The notes under the pieces: generated by a model | What the model was told of the DNA's origin: nothing | Seen by the model: the letters and a program-made list of their open reading frames with translations, nothing else | Database searches by the model: none | From: Shimia_B sp038527375 | GTDB lineage: Bacteria; Pseudomonadota; Alphaproteobacteria; Rhodobacterales; Rhodobacteraceae | Assembly: GCA_038527375.1 (NCBI GenBank) | Contig: JBCBFU010000011.1 | Span: forward strand, 7,477 to 71,476 | DNA length: 64,000 nt | Direction of reading: 5' to 3' | Made by a program: the position numbers and the translations under genes | Shown here: in pieces, positions 8,132-15,464 of the stretch | How positions within the stretch are numbered: position 1 is the first letter of the stretch | How the letters are laid out: each line of letters opens with the position of its first letter

Positions 8132-8437
8132 TTATGCCGGCAGGTCACGCTCCAGCGCTTCCAGCGAACCCATGCGGGCCGAACCGTCGGCCATTGCGGG
8201 CACGTCGATGTCGGCGCAGGTGCCGGCGGGGACCAGCGTCCAAGCGTTGCCTTGGTAGTCAACGGTCGAGGTGCCGGCGCAGGTGGTGCCGGGGCCTGCG
8301 GCGCAGTCGTTTTCGCCAGCCAGCGACACGCCGTAGCATTTTTCTTGCGCCTGGGCGGTGGCCGAGGTTGCGAACGAGGTCGTCAGGGCAGCTGCGACGG
8401 CGCCTGCAACGGCGAGGGTTTTGGTGGTGTTGGACAT
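8132..8437 (-). CDS. bufA: Bufferin precursor BufA1 (DUF2282), copper-binding RiPP
   Basis: 101 residues with a Sec signal peptide (TLAVAGAVAAALTTSFATSA) and probable cleavage near ATAQA at residues 26-30. The mature part has exactly four cysteines (34, 45, 53, 74) in the DUF2282 pattern: KCYGVSLAGENDCAAGPG, then TTCAG, then LVPAGTC. Relatives are ribosomally made peptides whose cysteines are modified by the DUF692 enzyme and which bind copper in the periplasm. After the last cysteine there is a 27-residue tail rich in Asp, Glu and Ala with no cysteine. The start is preceded by AAGGAAGAG. Modification itself cannot be seen in DNA. Confidence 0.9.
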   Translation of the reverse strand: MSNTTKTLAVAGAVAAALTTSFATSATAQAQEKCYGVSLAGENDCAAGPGTTCAGTSTVDYQGNAWTLVPAGTCADIDVPAMADGSARMGSLEALERDLPA

Positions 8438-8519
8438 GGGTCTCTTCCTTCAGTTTGCTGGTGTCGTGCACCATGGTGTGCAGGGAAGAGATGGACCGGT
8501 CGGGCGGTCACATGCACGT

Positions 8520-8546
8520 CACGGACGCGTGTGACACGCGTCCGTG
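8520..8546. promoter_or_regulatory. Perfect 13-bp inverted repeat upstream of bufA
   Basis: Left arm CACGGACGCGTGT (8520-8532), one central G (8533), right arm ACACGCGTCCGTG (8534-8546). The arms match perfectly. It lies 83 bases upstream of the bufA start and 90 bases after the end of the DJ-1 gene. There is no T-run on either side, so an operator is more likely than a terminator. Confidence 0.6.
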
Positions 8547-8570
8547 AACGGTCGTTAAGGCCCGCGTGAG

Positions 8571-8596
8571 GATTTCGGCGTTTTGTTACCGAAATC
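8571..8596. promoter_or_regulatory. Second inverted repeat in the bufA upstream region
   Basis: Arms GATTTCGG (8571-8578) and CCGAAATC (8589-8596) separated by a 10-base AT-rich centre. On the minus strand the arm and centre read CGGTAAC followed by AAAACG, which could also be part of a promoter for bufA. Function is unproven. Confidence 0.4.
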
Positions 8597-8635
8597 GGGT
8601 CACACACGGTCACGGAGTTGCGGGTTCCTGTAAGA

Positions 8636-9343
8636 TCAAGCCGCTTTGTTGCGGGCGTCCGCCGCGAGGAAGGCGGCGATAGCATGGCCCAGCGGTTCGG
8701 CAGAGGCGGGATTCTGCCCCGTGAAGAGCCGATCACCCTGTGCGACATGGGCCGCGAAGGCATCAGAATGCTCGAACACCGCGCCTTGCTTGCGCAACTC
8801 GGTTTCCAGAAGGAAGGGCACCACATCCTCCAGGCCCACCTTGTGCTCTTCGGCGTCGGTGAAGCCATTGACTGGCTGGCCGTTGACGAGCGGGCTGCCA
8901 TCGGGCTTGGTCGCCCCCAGCAGGGCGGCGGGGCCGTGGCAGACCGATGCCACGAGGCCGCCATCGGCCCAGATTTTGCTGATGACGGGGCCAAGCTTGT
9001 CGCATTGGCGGAAGTCCCACATCGTCCCGTGGCCGCCTGGCAGGTAGATCGCGTCGTATTTCGACGGATCGACGTCGCCTACGGCCATGGTGTTTTCGAG
9101 CGCGGCCATGGCGCCTTCGTCGTTCATGAAGCGGTCGGTGCTTTCGGGGCGCTCTTCTGAGTCGGCAGAGGACGGATCGGCGGGCGGTTTGCCGCCGCGG
9201 ATCGAGGCCAGTTCGATGTCAAAGCCTGCATCGCGCAGGATCCAGTAGGGGGTGGACAGCTCTTCCCAGTGAAAGCCCATCTCCTTGCCGGTGTCGCCCA
9301 TCTCGCGGGTGGAGGTGAGCATGAAGAGGATCGGTTTGGCCAT
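8636..9343 (-). CDS. DJ-1/PfpI-family protein (Hsp31-like)
   Basis: 235 residues of the DJ-1/PfpI superfamily in the class-1 amidotransferase-like branch. The nucleophile elbow is ASVCHGPAALL (Cys135, His136), and YLPGGHGTMWDF (100-111) precedes it. These are typical of Hsp31/YhbO-type proteins, which act as glyoxalase III or deglycase-like enzymes or stress chaperones. The N-terminus ILFMLTSTREM fits the family. It is a single gene between thrS and the bufferin operon, oriented like both. Which activity it has cannot be decided from sequence. Confidence 0.85.
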   Translation of the reverse strand: MAKPILFMLTSTREMGDTGKEMGFHWEELSTPYWILRDAGFDIELASIRGGKPPADPSSADSEERPESTDRFMNDEGAMAALENTMAVGDVDPSKYDAIYLPGGHGTMWDFRQCDKLGPVISKIWADGGLVASVCHGPAALLGATKPDGSPLVNGQPVNGFTDAEEHKVGLEDVVPFLLETELRKQGAVFEHSDAFAAHVAQGDRLFTGQNPASAEPLGHAIAAFLAADARNKAA

Positions 9344-9421
9344 GGTGTGTCTCCGGTTTGTGTGCAGTTGCAGAGCAAACCGTTACGGGACCGTGCCTGT
9401 TCCCGCCTTTTCGATGGTCCC

Positions 9422-9457
9422 CAAAAACTCAAACGCCCCGGCCGTCAGGCCGGGGCG
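9422..9457 (-). terminator. Rho-independent terminator of thrS
   Basis: Stem CGCCCCGGCC (9434-9443) pairs perfectly with GGCCGGGGCG (9448-9457) around a 4-base loop. On the minus strand it is followed by TTTGAGTTTTT. It lies 26 bases beyond the thrS stop. The T-tract is also the start of a dispersed element (minus strand 9430 to 9407) ending in ACCATCGAAAAG. Confidence 0.8.
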
Positions 9458-9482
9458 CGTCCGCAATCAGATGTAGGTGCCG

Positions 9483-11606
9483 TCAGGCGAGGTCGGGCGG
9501 CGTCGCCTCTGCGGCCAGCGCGGGTACGACATCGTCCAGCGTCATCATGCGCGACTGCTTTTCGCCCAGACGCCGGAGGGAGACGGTGCGCTCTTCGACC
9601 TCGCGCATCCCGACGGCGAGGATCACGGGGACTTTGCCGACCGAATGTTCGCGGACCTTGTAGTTGATTTTCTCATTCCGCACGTCGGCCTCGGCGCGCA
9701 CACCCGCAGCCTTCAGCGCCTCGACCACCTCATGCACATATTCATCGGCGTCCGACACGATGGCCGCGACGACCACCTGACGGGGTGCCAGCCAGAAGGG
9801 CAGCTTGCCCGCGTGTTCTTCGATCAGGATGCCGATGAAGCGTTCAAAGGAGCCCAGCGTCGCGCGGTGGAGCATCACCGGGCGGTGNNNNNNNNNNNNN
9901 NNNNNNNNNNNNNNNNNNNNNNNNNNNNNNNNNNNNNNNNNNNNNNNNNNNNNNNNNNNNNNNNNNNNNNNNNNNNNNNNNNNNNNTGCGTGTTCTTCGA
10001 TCAGGATGCCGATGAAGCGTTCAAAGGAGCCCAGCGTCGCGCGGTGGAGCATCACCGGGCGGTGCTTGTTGCCGTCTTCGCCGATGTAGTTGGCGTCGAG
10101 CCGTTCGGGCAGCACGAAGTCCACCTGGTGGGTGCCGCATTGCCATTTCCGCCCGATGGCGTCGGTCAGCGTGAATTCAAGCTTGGGACCATAGAAGGCG
10201 CCTTCGCCCGGATTTACCCCGGGCTCGATCCCCGCGGCGCGGGTGGCGGACAGGAGTGCGGCTTCGGCCTTGTCCCAGGTCTCATCCGATCCGGCGCGGA
10301 CGTCGGGGCGGGTAGAGAACAGGACCTCGAAGTCGGAGAAGCCGAGGTCTTCGTAGATGCGTGATAGGAAGTCGATGTAGATCTTGGTTTCTTCCTCGAT
10401 CTGGTCCTCGCGGCAGAAGATGTGCCCGTCGTCCTGCGTAAAGCCGCGCACGCGCATGATGCCGTGGAGCGCGCCCGAGGGTTCATAGCGCGCGCAGGAG
10501 CCAAATTCGGCCATGCGCAGCGGCAGGTCGCGGTAGGATTTGAGGCCCTGATTGTAGACCTGCACGTGGCAGGGGCAGTTCATGGGCTTGAGCGCGTTGA
10601 TCGCCTTTTGCGAAGCGTGTTCTTCGTCCACTTCGACGATGAACATGTTCTCCTGATACTTCTCCCAGTGGCCGCTTTCTTCCCACAGCTTGCGGTCGAC
10701 GACTTGGGGGGTGTTCACCTCCACATAGCCGCCCGCGCGCTGTTTGCGGCGCATGTAGTCTTGCAGCGTGGTGTAGATGGTCCAGCCGTTGGGGTGCCAG
10801 AAGACCTGACCCGGTGCCTCGGGCTGCATGTGATAGAGGTCCATCTCGCGGCCCAGTTTGCGGTGGTCGCGCTTTTCGGCCTCCTCAAGGAAGGTCAGGT
10901 GGGCCTTGAGTTGCTCGCGGTTCTGGAAGCCCACGCCGTAGATCCGTTGCAGCATCTGGCGGTCGCTATCGCCGCGCCAATAGGCACCGGCGACTGACAT
11001 CAGTTTCCAGCTGTCGCCCGGGATCTGGCCGGTGTGTTGCAGGTGGGGGCCACGGCAGAGGTCCTGCCAATCACCGTGCCAGTACATGCGCAGCGGCTCA
11101 TCCCCCGGGATGGCTTCGATCAGTTCGACTTTGAAGGGCTCGCCGCGGTCCTTGTAATACTGGATCGCGCGGTCCCGCTCCCACACCTCGGTCCGGACGG
11201 GATCGCGCAGATTGATGATCTCTTTCATCTTCTTTTCGATCGCGCCGAGGTCTTCGGGGGTGAAGCGTTCCGCCCGGTCGAAGTCGTAGTACCAGCCGTT
11301 GTCGATGACGGGGCCGATGGTGACCTTTACGTCTGGCCAGATCTCTTGCACGGCGCGGGCCATCACGTGGGCCAGGTCGTGGCGGATGAGTTCGAGCGCG
11401 GGCGCTTCGTCTTTCAGCGTATGGATCGCGATGTCGGCATCGGCGTCGATGGGCCATTGCAGGTCGTGATGCGCGCCGTTCACGGTCGCGGAGATCGCTT
11501 TCTTCCCCAGCGAGGTCGAAATGTCGCTGGCGACCTCGCCCGGCGTGATGCCAGCGGGGTAGTCGCGCGAATTGCCGTCAGGAAGGGTGAGGGTGATCTG
11601 GGCCAT
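9483..11606 (-). CDS. thrS: Threonyl-tRNA synthetase (interrupted by an assembly gap)
   Basis: Charges tRNA-Thr with threonine. The start at 11606 follows GAGGAGG. Domains in order: TGS (MAQITLTLPDG), the editing domain with HDLAHVMARAVQ and GWYYDF, the class II core (FWHPNGWTIYTTL, MNCPCHVQVYNQGLKSYRD, RVRGFTQDDGHIFC), then the anticodon domain (PRQVVVAAIVSDADEYV). As printed the frame has 707 codons including 33 of N. Collapsing the 77-base duplicated contig ends and the N run removes 177 bases and restores a normal 648 residues in frame. The gene is therefore almost certainly intact in the organism. Confidence 0.95.
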   Translation of the reverse strand: MAQITLTLPDGNSRDYPAGITPGEVASDISTSLGKKAISATVNGAHHDLQWPIDADADIAIHTLKDEAPALELIRHDLAHVMARAVQEIWPDVKVTIGPVIDNGWYYDFDRAERFTPEDLGAIEKKMKEIINLRDPVRTEVWERDRAIQYYKDRGEPFKVELIEAIPGDEPLRMYWHGDWQDLCRGPHLQHTGQIPGDSWKLMSVAGAYWRGDSDRQMLQRIYGVGFQNREQLKAHLTFLEEAEKRDHRKLGREMDLYHMQPEAPGQVFWHPNGWTIYTTLQDYMRRKQRAGGYVEVNTPQVVDRKLWEESGHWEKYQENMFIVEVDEEHASQKAINALKPMNCPCHVQVYNQGLKSYRDLPLRMAEFGSCARYEPSGALHGIMRVRGFTQDDGHIFCREDQIEEETKIYIDFLSRIYEDLGFSDFEVLFSTRPDVRAGSDETWDKAEAALLSATRAAGIEPGVNPGEGAFYGPKLEFTLTDAIGRKWQCGTHQVDFVLPERLDANYIGEDGNKHRPVMLHRATLGSFERFIGILIEEHAXXXXXXXXXXXXXXXXXXXXXXXXXXXXXXXXXHRPVMLHRATLGSFERFIGILIEEHAGKLPFWLAPRQVVVAAIVSDADEYVHEVVEALKAAGVRAEADVRNEKINYKVREHSVGKVPVILAVGMREVEERTVSLRRLGEKQSRMMTLDDVVPALAAEATPPDLA
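9811..10064. other. Assembly gap with duplicated contig ends
   Basis: 99 Ns occupy 9888-9986. The 77 bases before them (9811-9887) are repeated exactly after them (9988-10064), with only the first base of the right contig (9987) between. This is a scaffold join in which the two contig ends overlap and should have been merged. It is not a biological repeat. Confidence 0.95.
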
Positions 11607-11734
11607 GATCTTTGGCCTCCTCGTCAGTTTGGCGCCCACGGAACGCCCGGTTGCGGGTATGGTGTGGGCGCTATGTGACGGAGCGAGCGAATCCTGTCAA
11701 CACGGGGATGGAGCGGCGCGCGGGGAGGGCTGAC

Positions 11735-12172
11735 ATGTTTGACGCACCAGAGGGATATGCCACGCGGGTGCGGGCGAGTTTTGCCAAGCAGATCATCACC
11801 CGGTCCATGGGGATCGAGATGGTGGATGTGGCGCCCGGGCGCGTGACGCTGGGCATGGATTTCAACGCGGGCTTTGTGCAGCAGCACGGGTTCCACCATG
11901 CGGGCGTGACGGCGACCTGTCTGGACAGTGCCTGCGGGTATGCCGCAATGACGTTGATGCCAGCGGATGCCGAGGTTCTGACGGCGGAATTCAAGGTCAA
12001 CCTGATGGCCCCCGCCCAAGGCGCGCGTTTTCATTTCACGGGCACGGTGATCAAGCCCGGCCGCACGTTGATGTTTTGCGAGGGGCGGGCCGAAAACGAG
12101 TTGGGCAAGTTGATTGCGACCATGTCGGCCACGATGGCCGTGGTGCGCGACCGACCCGGCGTGACGGCGTGA
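11735..12172 (+). CDS. PaaI-type hotdog thioesterase
   Basis: 145 residues from the ATG at 11735, preceded by GGGGAGG. HGFHHAGVTATCLDSACGYAA is the hotdog central helix with the active-site region of the PaaI/YigI thioesterases (HHAGV, D in LDSACG). AEFKVNLMAPA and ATMSATMAVV are the expected strands. It probably hydrolyses acyl-CoA thioesters in the cytoplasm. The substrate is unknown. It is divergent from thrS and convergent with the MFS gene 13 bases downstream. Confidence 0.85.
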   Translation: MFDAPEGYATRVRASFAKQIITRSMGIEMVDVAPGRVTLGMDFNAGFVQQHGFHHAGVTATCLDSACGYAAMTLMPADAEVLTAEFKVNLMAPAQGARFHFTGTVIKPGRTLMFCEGRAENELGKLIATMSATMAVVRDRPGVTA

Positions 12173-12185
12173 GGCCCCGCGTGGT

Positions 12186-13355
12186 CTAGGCCGTGCGGCC
12201 GCTGACGCGCAGGGACAGGAGCAAGGCCGCGATGGCCGCCAACATCGCAACCGCCGCGCCTAGACCCAAGGCGCTGTAGCCCGGCCCCGAGATCAGCAGA
12301 GCGCCAAATCCCGAGCCCAGCGCCGAGCCCACATAGATGGCCGAGGCATTGAGCGCCAGCGCCACCGGCGCGCGGGGTCCCGCGAGGATCACGAGGCGCA
12401 ATTGCTGCGGGTTGCCAAAGGCCCACCCCAGCGTCGACCAGCCCAGCGTCCAGAGCACAAGGAGGGGCGTCGCGACGGGCAAAAGGGAATAGAACGGCAT
12501 CGCGACAAGTTGGACCAGAAAGAGACCCAAGAGCGTGCGCCCCGCGCCATAGCGGTCCGCCAGCCAGCCACCCAGGATATTCCCGATCACCGCGCCCACG
12601 CCAAAAACCAGCAGGATCAGCGTGATCTGGTCGCGCCCATAACCCATCGTACCGCTCAGGAGCGGGGCCATATAGGTGTAGAGCGTGAAGATCGCGCCCA
12701 GAAAGACCGCCGTGATCGCGATGGCGAGCATCATCGGCCCGTCCCGGAGAAGCGCGCCGAGGTCTTTGAGCGTTGTCGCCTGAAACTGCAGCCCGGCGGG
12801 CACGCGGGTCCAGATCAGGAGGGCGGTGGGCACGGCGAGGGCCACCACGATCCAGAGCGCAGCACGCCACCCGAACGTGTAGGCCACCCACGATCCTGCG
12901 GGCACGCCGAGCACTTGGGCCAGTGTGATGCCCAGAAACACCGCCGCAAGCGCCGAGGCGCGGCGATCGGGCGGGGCGAGGCCCGCCACGATGGCCGCCC
13001 CCACGGGCGTCACGACACCGGCCCCCGCCGCCGCGAGGATGCGGCTGGCTGCGAGCCAGTCATAGCTTGGTGCCAGCGCGCCCAGCATGGCGGCCAGGGC
13101 AAAGAGCGTGAGCCCCGCCGTCAGCACGCGCCGCCGCCCGATCCGCCCGGTCAGCGCCACGAGGAGGGGAGAGAGCGGCGCATAGGCCAGCGCGTAGACC
13201 GTCAAGAGCTGCCCCGCCGTTGCAGGTGCGACGCCGAGGTCTTGGGCCACCGGTTCGATCACGCCGATCACCACAAACGCCCCCATGCCCACGACGAAGT
13301 TGGCCATGGCAAGGATAATCAGGAGACTGCGGGTGAGGGGCGTGTCGGCATTCAT
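12186..13355 (-). CDS. MFS exporter, AraJ/DHA1-like
   Basis: 389 residues with twelve hydrophobic segments. GRIGRRRVLTAGL after the second helix is the MFS loop 2-3 motif. RILAAAGAGVVTPVGAAIV and GITLAQVLGVPAGSW (motif C region) place it in the DHA1 drug or sugar efflux branch (AraJ, YdhP relatives). GGWLADRYGAGRTLLG is the repeat of the loop motif in the second half. It is an inner-membrane proton-driven exporter of unknown substrate, and no regulator lies next to it. Confidence 0.82.
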   Translation of the reverse strand: MNADTPLTRSLLIILAMANFVVGMGAFVVIGVIEPVAQDLGVAPATAGQLLTVYALAYAPLSPLLVALTGRIGRRRVLTAGLTLFALAAMLGALAPSYDWLAASRILAAAGAGVVTPVGAAIVAGLAPPDRRASALAAVFLGITLAQVLGVPAGSWVAYTFGWRAALWIVVALAVPTALLIWTRVPAGLQFQATTLKDLGALLRDGPMMLAIAITAVFLGAIFTLYTYMAPLLSGTMGYGRDQITLILLVFGVGAVIGNILGGWLADRYGAGRTLLGLFLVQLVAMPFYSLLPVATPLLVLWTLGWSTLGWAFGNPQQLRLVILAGPRAPVALALNASAIYVGSALGSGFGALLISGPGYSALGLGAAVAMLAAIAALLLSLRVSGRTA

Positions 13356-13528
13356 GAGCTGATCGTGGCGTCGCGCGGGGTGGGGTCAAGCCGGTGTGCG
13401 ATTGTATGCTGAAATAGCCGCGTAACCTCATGATAGATATGAAGACTTTTTGAACGCCTGACTGTGGACCTGCTCGCGTGTTTCCGATAAGAAACCTCAT
13501 CTGCGACATTTTGAGGGGACCCAGCGGC

Positions 13529-13756
13529 ATGGCCAGCTACAACACGCAATTCACGTTGAACGTTGATGATCTGGCTCTGATCGAAGACGCCCTGCGCGCA
13601 CGCAAGAGCGAGCTTTGCCAGGCGCAGCTGACCTCGGACGGGGAAACCACGGCCGCGCTGGATGCCGAGGCCAAGGAGGTCGCGGGCCTGCTGGGGCGGC
13701 TTCACAACCAAAAGGTCTTCTACCGCCCCAAATCGGGTGTCTATGTCGGGGGCTAA
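13529..13756 (+). CDS. Conserved small hypothetical protein (75 aa)
   Basis: 75 residues from the ATG at 13529, preceded by GAGGGG. It is mostly helical with a LNVDDLALIEDALRARKSEL segment. A second acidic helix and a basic KVFYRPKSGVYVGG tail follow. I recognise no catalytic motif. Similar short proteins occur in Rhodobacterales without known function. Its stop overlaps the stop of the convergent MAPEG gene by 4 bases. An upstream in-frame ATG (13478) would add 17 residues and has no better ribosome site. Confidence 0.65.
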   Translation: MASYNTQFTLNVDDLALIEDALRARKSELCQAQLTSDGETTAALDAEAKEVAGLLGRLHNQKVFYRPKSGVYVGG

Positions 13757-14157
13757 CCCAGTCTCAGGATTTCGACACCCACGGCGATGGCGCACATCCA
13801 GCCTGCCGTGAAGATGATCGGGCGCACCGGGATCTGGTTCTCGGACCGGAGCATAAACACCGCGTGCGCCACACGGAGCCAGAAAAAGGCGACGACTGCC
13901 CAGACCGTCACCACGGACGTCACCCCAAGGCTGTGCGCGACGAGAACGAGCGCGGCCATGGGCATGGATTGCTCCAAGAGGTTCAGGTGGGCGCGGTTGG
14001 CGCGTTGCACCCAAGGGACCATGCCGGGGATGTTGGCGCGCCCGTCCTTGGTGACTTGGCTGCCGCTTTCGGTGGTGTTGGCCCCGATGATGAAGGGGAT
14101 CCAAAGGCTGACGGCCAAGAGCATCGTCAGCGTGAGCCAAAAGAGTTCCGTGCTCAT
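13753..14157 (-). CDS. MAPEG-family membrane protein
   Basis: 134 residues with four membrane helices. It has the MAPEG pattern: RANRAHLNLLEQSMPMAAL (the conserved Arg/Asn-His-x-Asn-x-x-Glu motif) between helices 1 and 2, and RVAHAVFML later. Members include glutathione transferase-like enzymes and unknown bacterial forms. The start overlaps the stop of the SRPBCC gene (ATGA), so it belongs to the ArsR-SRPBCC operon. It may act on lipophilic electrophiles at the membrane, but this is inference only. Confidence 0.85.
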   Translation of the reverse strand: MSTELFWLTLTMLLAVSLWIPFIIGANTTESGSQVTKDGRANIPGMVPWVQRANRAHLNLLEQSMPMAALVLVAHSLGVTSVVTVWAVVAFFWLRVAHAVFMLRSENQIPVRPIIFTAGWMCAIAVGVEILRLG

Positions 14158-14582
14158 GCCGTTTCCTCCGTCACGGTGGTCGAAAAGCGCACGGTGTCGC
14201 CGGTTTCCAGATAGGTCTTGAGCCCCGCAAGGAGCCGCGCCCACCCGTCTGCCACGCCTTCGCCATAGGCCACCGGGAAAGTCAGGTCGTAGTGTTCGAG
14301 CGTCAGCGAACAGACCGATCCCTCCTCTTTCAACAGATAGACGAACCGCGACGGTGCGCCGCCGCCGTCCCACAGCGGCTCGAACGTCTGTTCGATCCGC
14401 GTTTTGGGGTCGAGCCGGATGTCGCGGCTGTTCATCATGGGCTGGCCCGGCGCAAATTCGTAGCGGGTCGTGTCGCCGTCCTTGTGGATGGCTTGGGCGA
14501 GGAAATGGTAATTTGCCATCTCATCGGGATCGGTGAGCGCCGCCCACAGCGCGTCGAGCGTGCAGCGAATATAGGTCTGCAT
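14154..14582 (-). CDS. SRPBCC (AHSA1/START-like) domain protein
   Basis: About 142 residues with the SRPBCC fold: an N-terminal strand YIRCTLDALWAALTDPDEM, central RIEQTFEPLWDG and the C-terminal helix VADGWARLLAGLKTYLETG. This fold binds hydrophobic ligands. A GTG immediately precedes the ATG, so the start could be 14585. No strong Shine-Dalgarno is seen. It lies downstream of an ArsR-SRPBCC fusion with a similar C-terminal helix (WVRMLAGLKTLIETG), which suggests the two arose by duplication. Confidence 0.8.
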   Translation of the reverse strand: MQTYIRCTLDALWAALTDPDEMANYHFLAQAIHKDGDTTRYEFAPGQPMMNSRDIRLDPKTRIEQTFEPLWDGGGAPSRFVYLLKEEGSVCSLTLEHYDLTFPVAYGEGVADGWARLLAGLKTYLETGDTVRFSTTVTEETA

Positions 14583-14610
14583 CACGAAATCGGGTTTCGG
14601 TTGGGATGCC

Positions 14611-14634
14611 TGAGTCGTTGTCTGGGTCGTTGTC
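14611..14634. repeat. 12-bp direct tandem repeat
   Basis: TGAGTCGTTGTC (14611-14622) is followed immediately by TGGGTCGTTGTC (14623-14634), a one-base difference. It lies in the short gap between the ArsR-SRPBCC fusion and the SRPBCC gene. It is probably slippage rather than a functional site. Confidence 0.6.
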
Positions 14635-14638
14635 TGTG

Positions 14639-15352
14639 TTACTTGGGGGTCTCCTTCTTTGGGTCTGGTGCAGCCAGAAGTTCAGGGTCGGCAAAGCCTG
14701 TGGCTTGGCCGGTTTCGATCAGGGTTTTGAGGCCCGCGAGCATGCGGACCCAGCCTGTGCGAAAGGGTGCGGCATCGTCGGGCGTGCCGAATTGGGAGAG
14801 CGTGATCTCGGTATGGGGGCCCTCGGGCCGGAGCGTGATCACCAGCCGGGCGGGGTCACCGGGCGTCTCTAGTGTTTGATCCAGAAGATGCGGCGCCTCG
14901 GACCGTGTCGTGTGGCGCGGCGGCAAGTGGGGCGCGATCTCTGTCATGCGGGCGTCGTCGGTCAGCGCCTCGAAAACCTTGGCGGGTGGGGCCGCGATAT
15001 AGGTCGTCATCGTGGTGTCCGGCAGTGCCGTGTCCATCGCGGTTTGCCCTTCTAGCCGGGCTTTGAGGTCGACCATCGCGCGCGCCGCGGGCGCCACGAG
15101 CAGCGGTTCGATCCAGCGGTCGATGGCCTCCTGCAAGGGGACGGCATTGAGATAGTGATGCTTGAAGCGCCCGCGTTTCGCCGTGGTGATGAGCCCCGCG
15201 TCCTCGAGCACGCCCAAGTGCTTCATCACGCCAAAGCGCGTCATCTCGAACCCGTCTTCGAGTTGCGACAGCGTTTGACCGTCATCCCGGCGCAGTGCGT
15301 CCAGGATTTGGCGGCGGGCTGGGTCGCCCAGGGCTTTGAAGATCGCGTCCAT
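14639..15352 (-). CDS. ArsR-type regulator fused to an SRPBCC domain
   Basis: 237 residues. Residues 1-85 form an ArsR winged helix (MDAIFKALGDPARRQILDAL, FEMTRFGVMKHLGVLEDAGL, RGRFKHHYLN), followed by IDRWIEPLL. Residues from about 110 form an SRPBCC domain (TMTTYIAAPPAKVFEAL to WVRMLAGLKTLIETG). The fusion suggests a one-component sensor whose SRPBCC half binds a hydrophobic ligand. It heads an operon with an SRPBCC and a MAPEG gene and is divergent from an alpha/beta hydrolase. Two tandem GTGA/TCAC palindromes lie 14-45 bases before its start and are probably its operator. The metal-binding cysteines of true ArsR are absent. Confidence 0.88.
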   Translation of the reverse strand: MDAIFKALGDPARRQILDALRRDDGQTLSQLEDGFEMTRFGVMKHLGVLEDAGLITTAKRGRFKHHYLNAVPLQEAIDRWIEPLLVAPAARAMVDLKARLEGQTAMDTALPDTTMTTYIAAPPAKVFEALTDDARMTEIAPHLPPRHTTRSEAPHLLDQTLETPGDPARLVITLRPEGPHTEITLSQFGTPDDAAPFRTGWVRMLAGLKTLIETGQATGFADPELLAAPDPKKETPK

Positions 15353-15365
15353 GGGTGGTTTATAT

Positions 15366-15397
15366 GTGATTACTTAGTCACGTGACAAGATAGTCAC
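15366..15397. promoter_or_regulatory. Paired 16-bp operator for the ArsR-SRPBCC regulator
   Basis: Two abutting imperfect palindromes: GTGATTACTTAGTCAC (15366-15381) and GTGACAAGATAGTCAC (15382-15397). Both have GTGA and TCAC ends, and their junction forms the palindrome GTCACGTGAC. The pair sits in the divergent promoter region between the regulator and the hydrolase and would allow joint control of both. Confidence 0.65.
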
Positions 15398-15464
15398 TTT
15401 TAAACAGCCGCGAATTGCGCTGTAACCAACCGGGATCGCTGCGCATTTTGAGAGGCCTGCCGCC

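Noticed and set aside
9811..10064. A direct repeat or insertion in thrS
   Set aside because: The repeat flanks a run of Ns and restores a normal gene when merged, so it is an assembly artefact.
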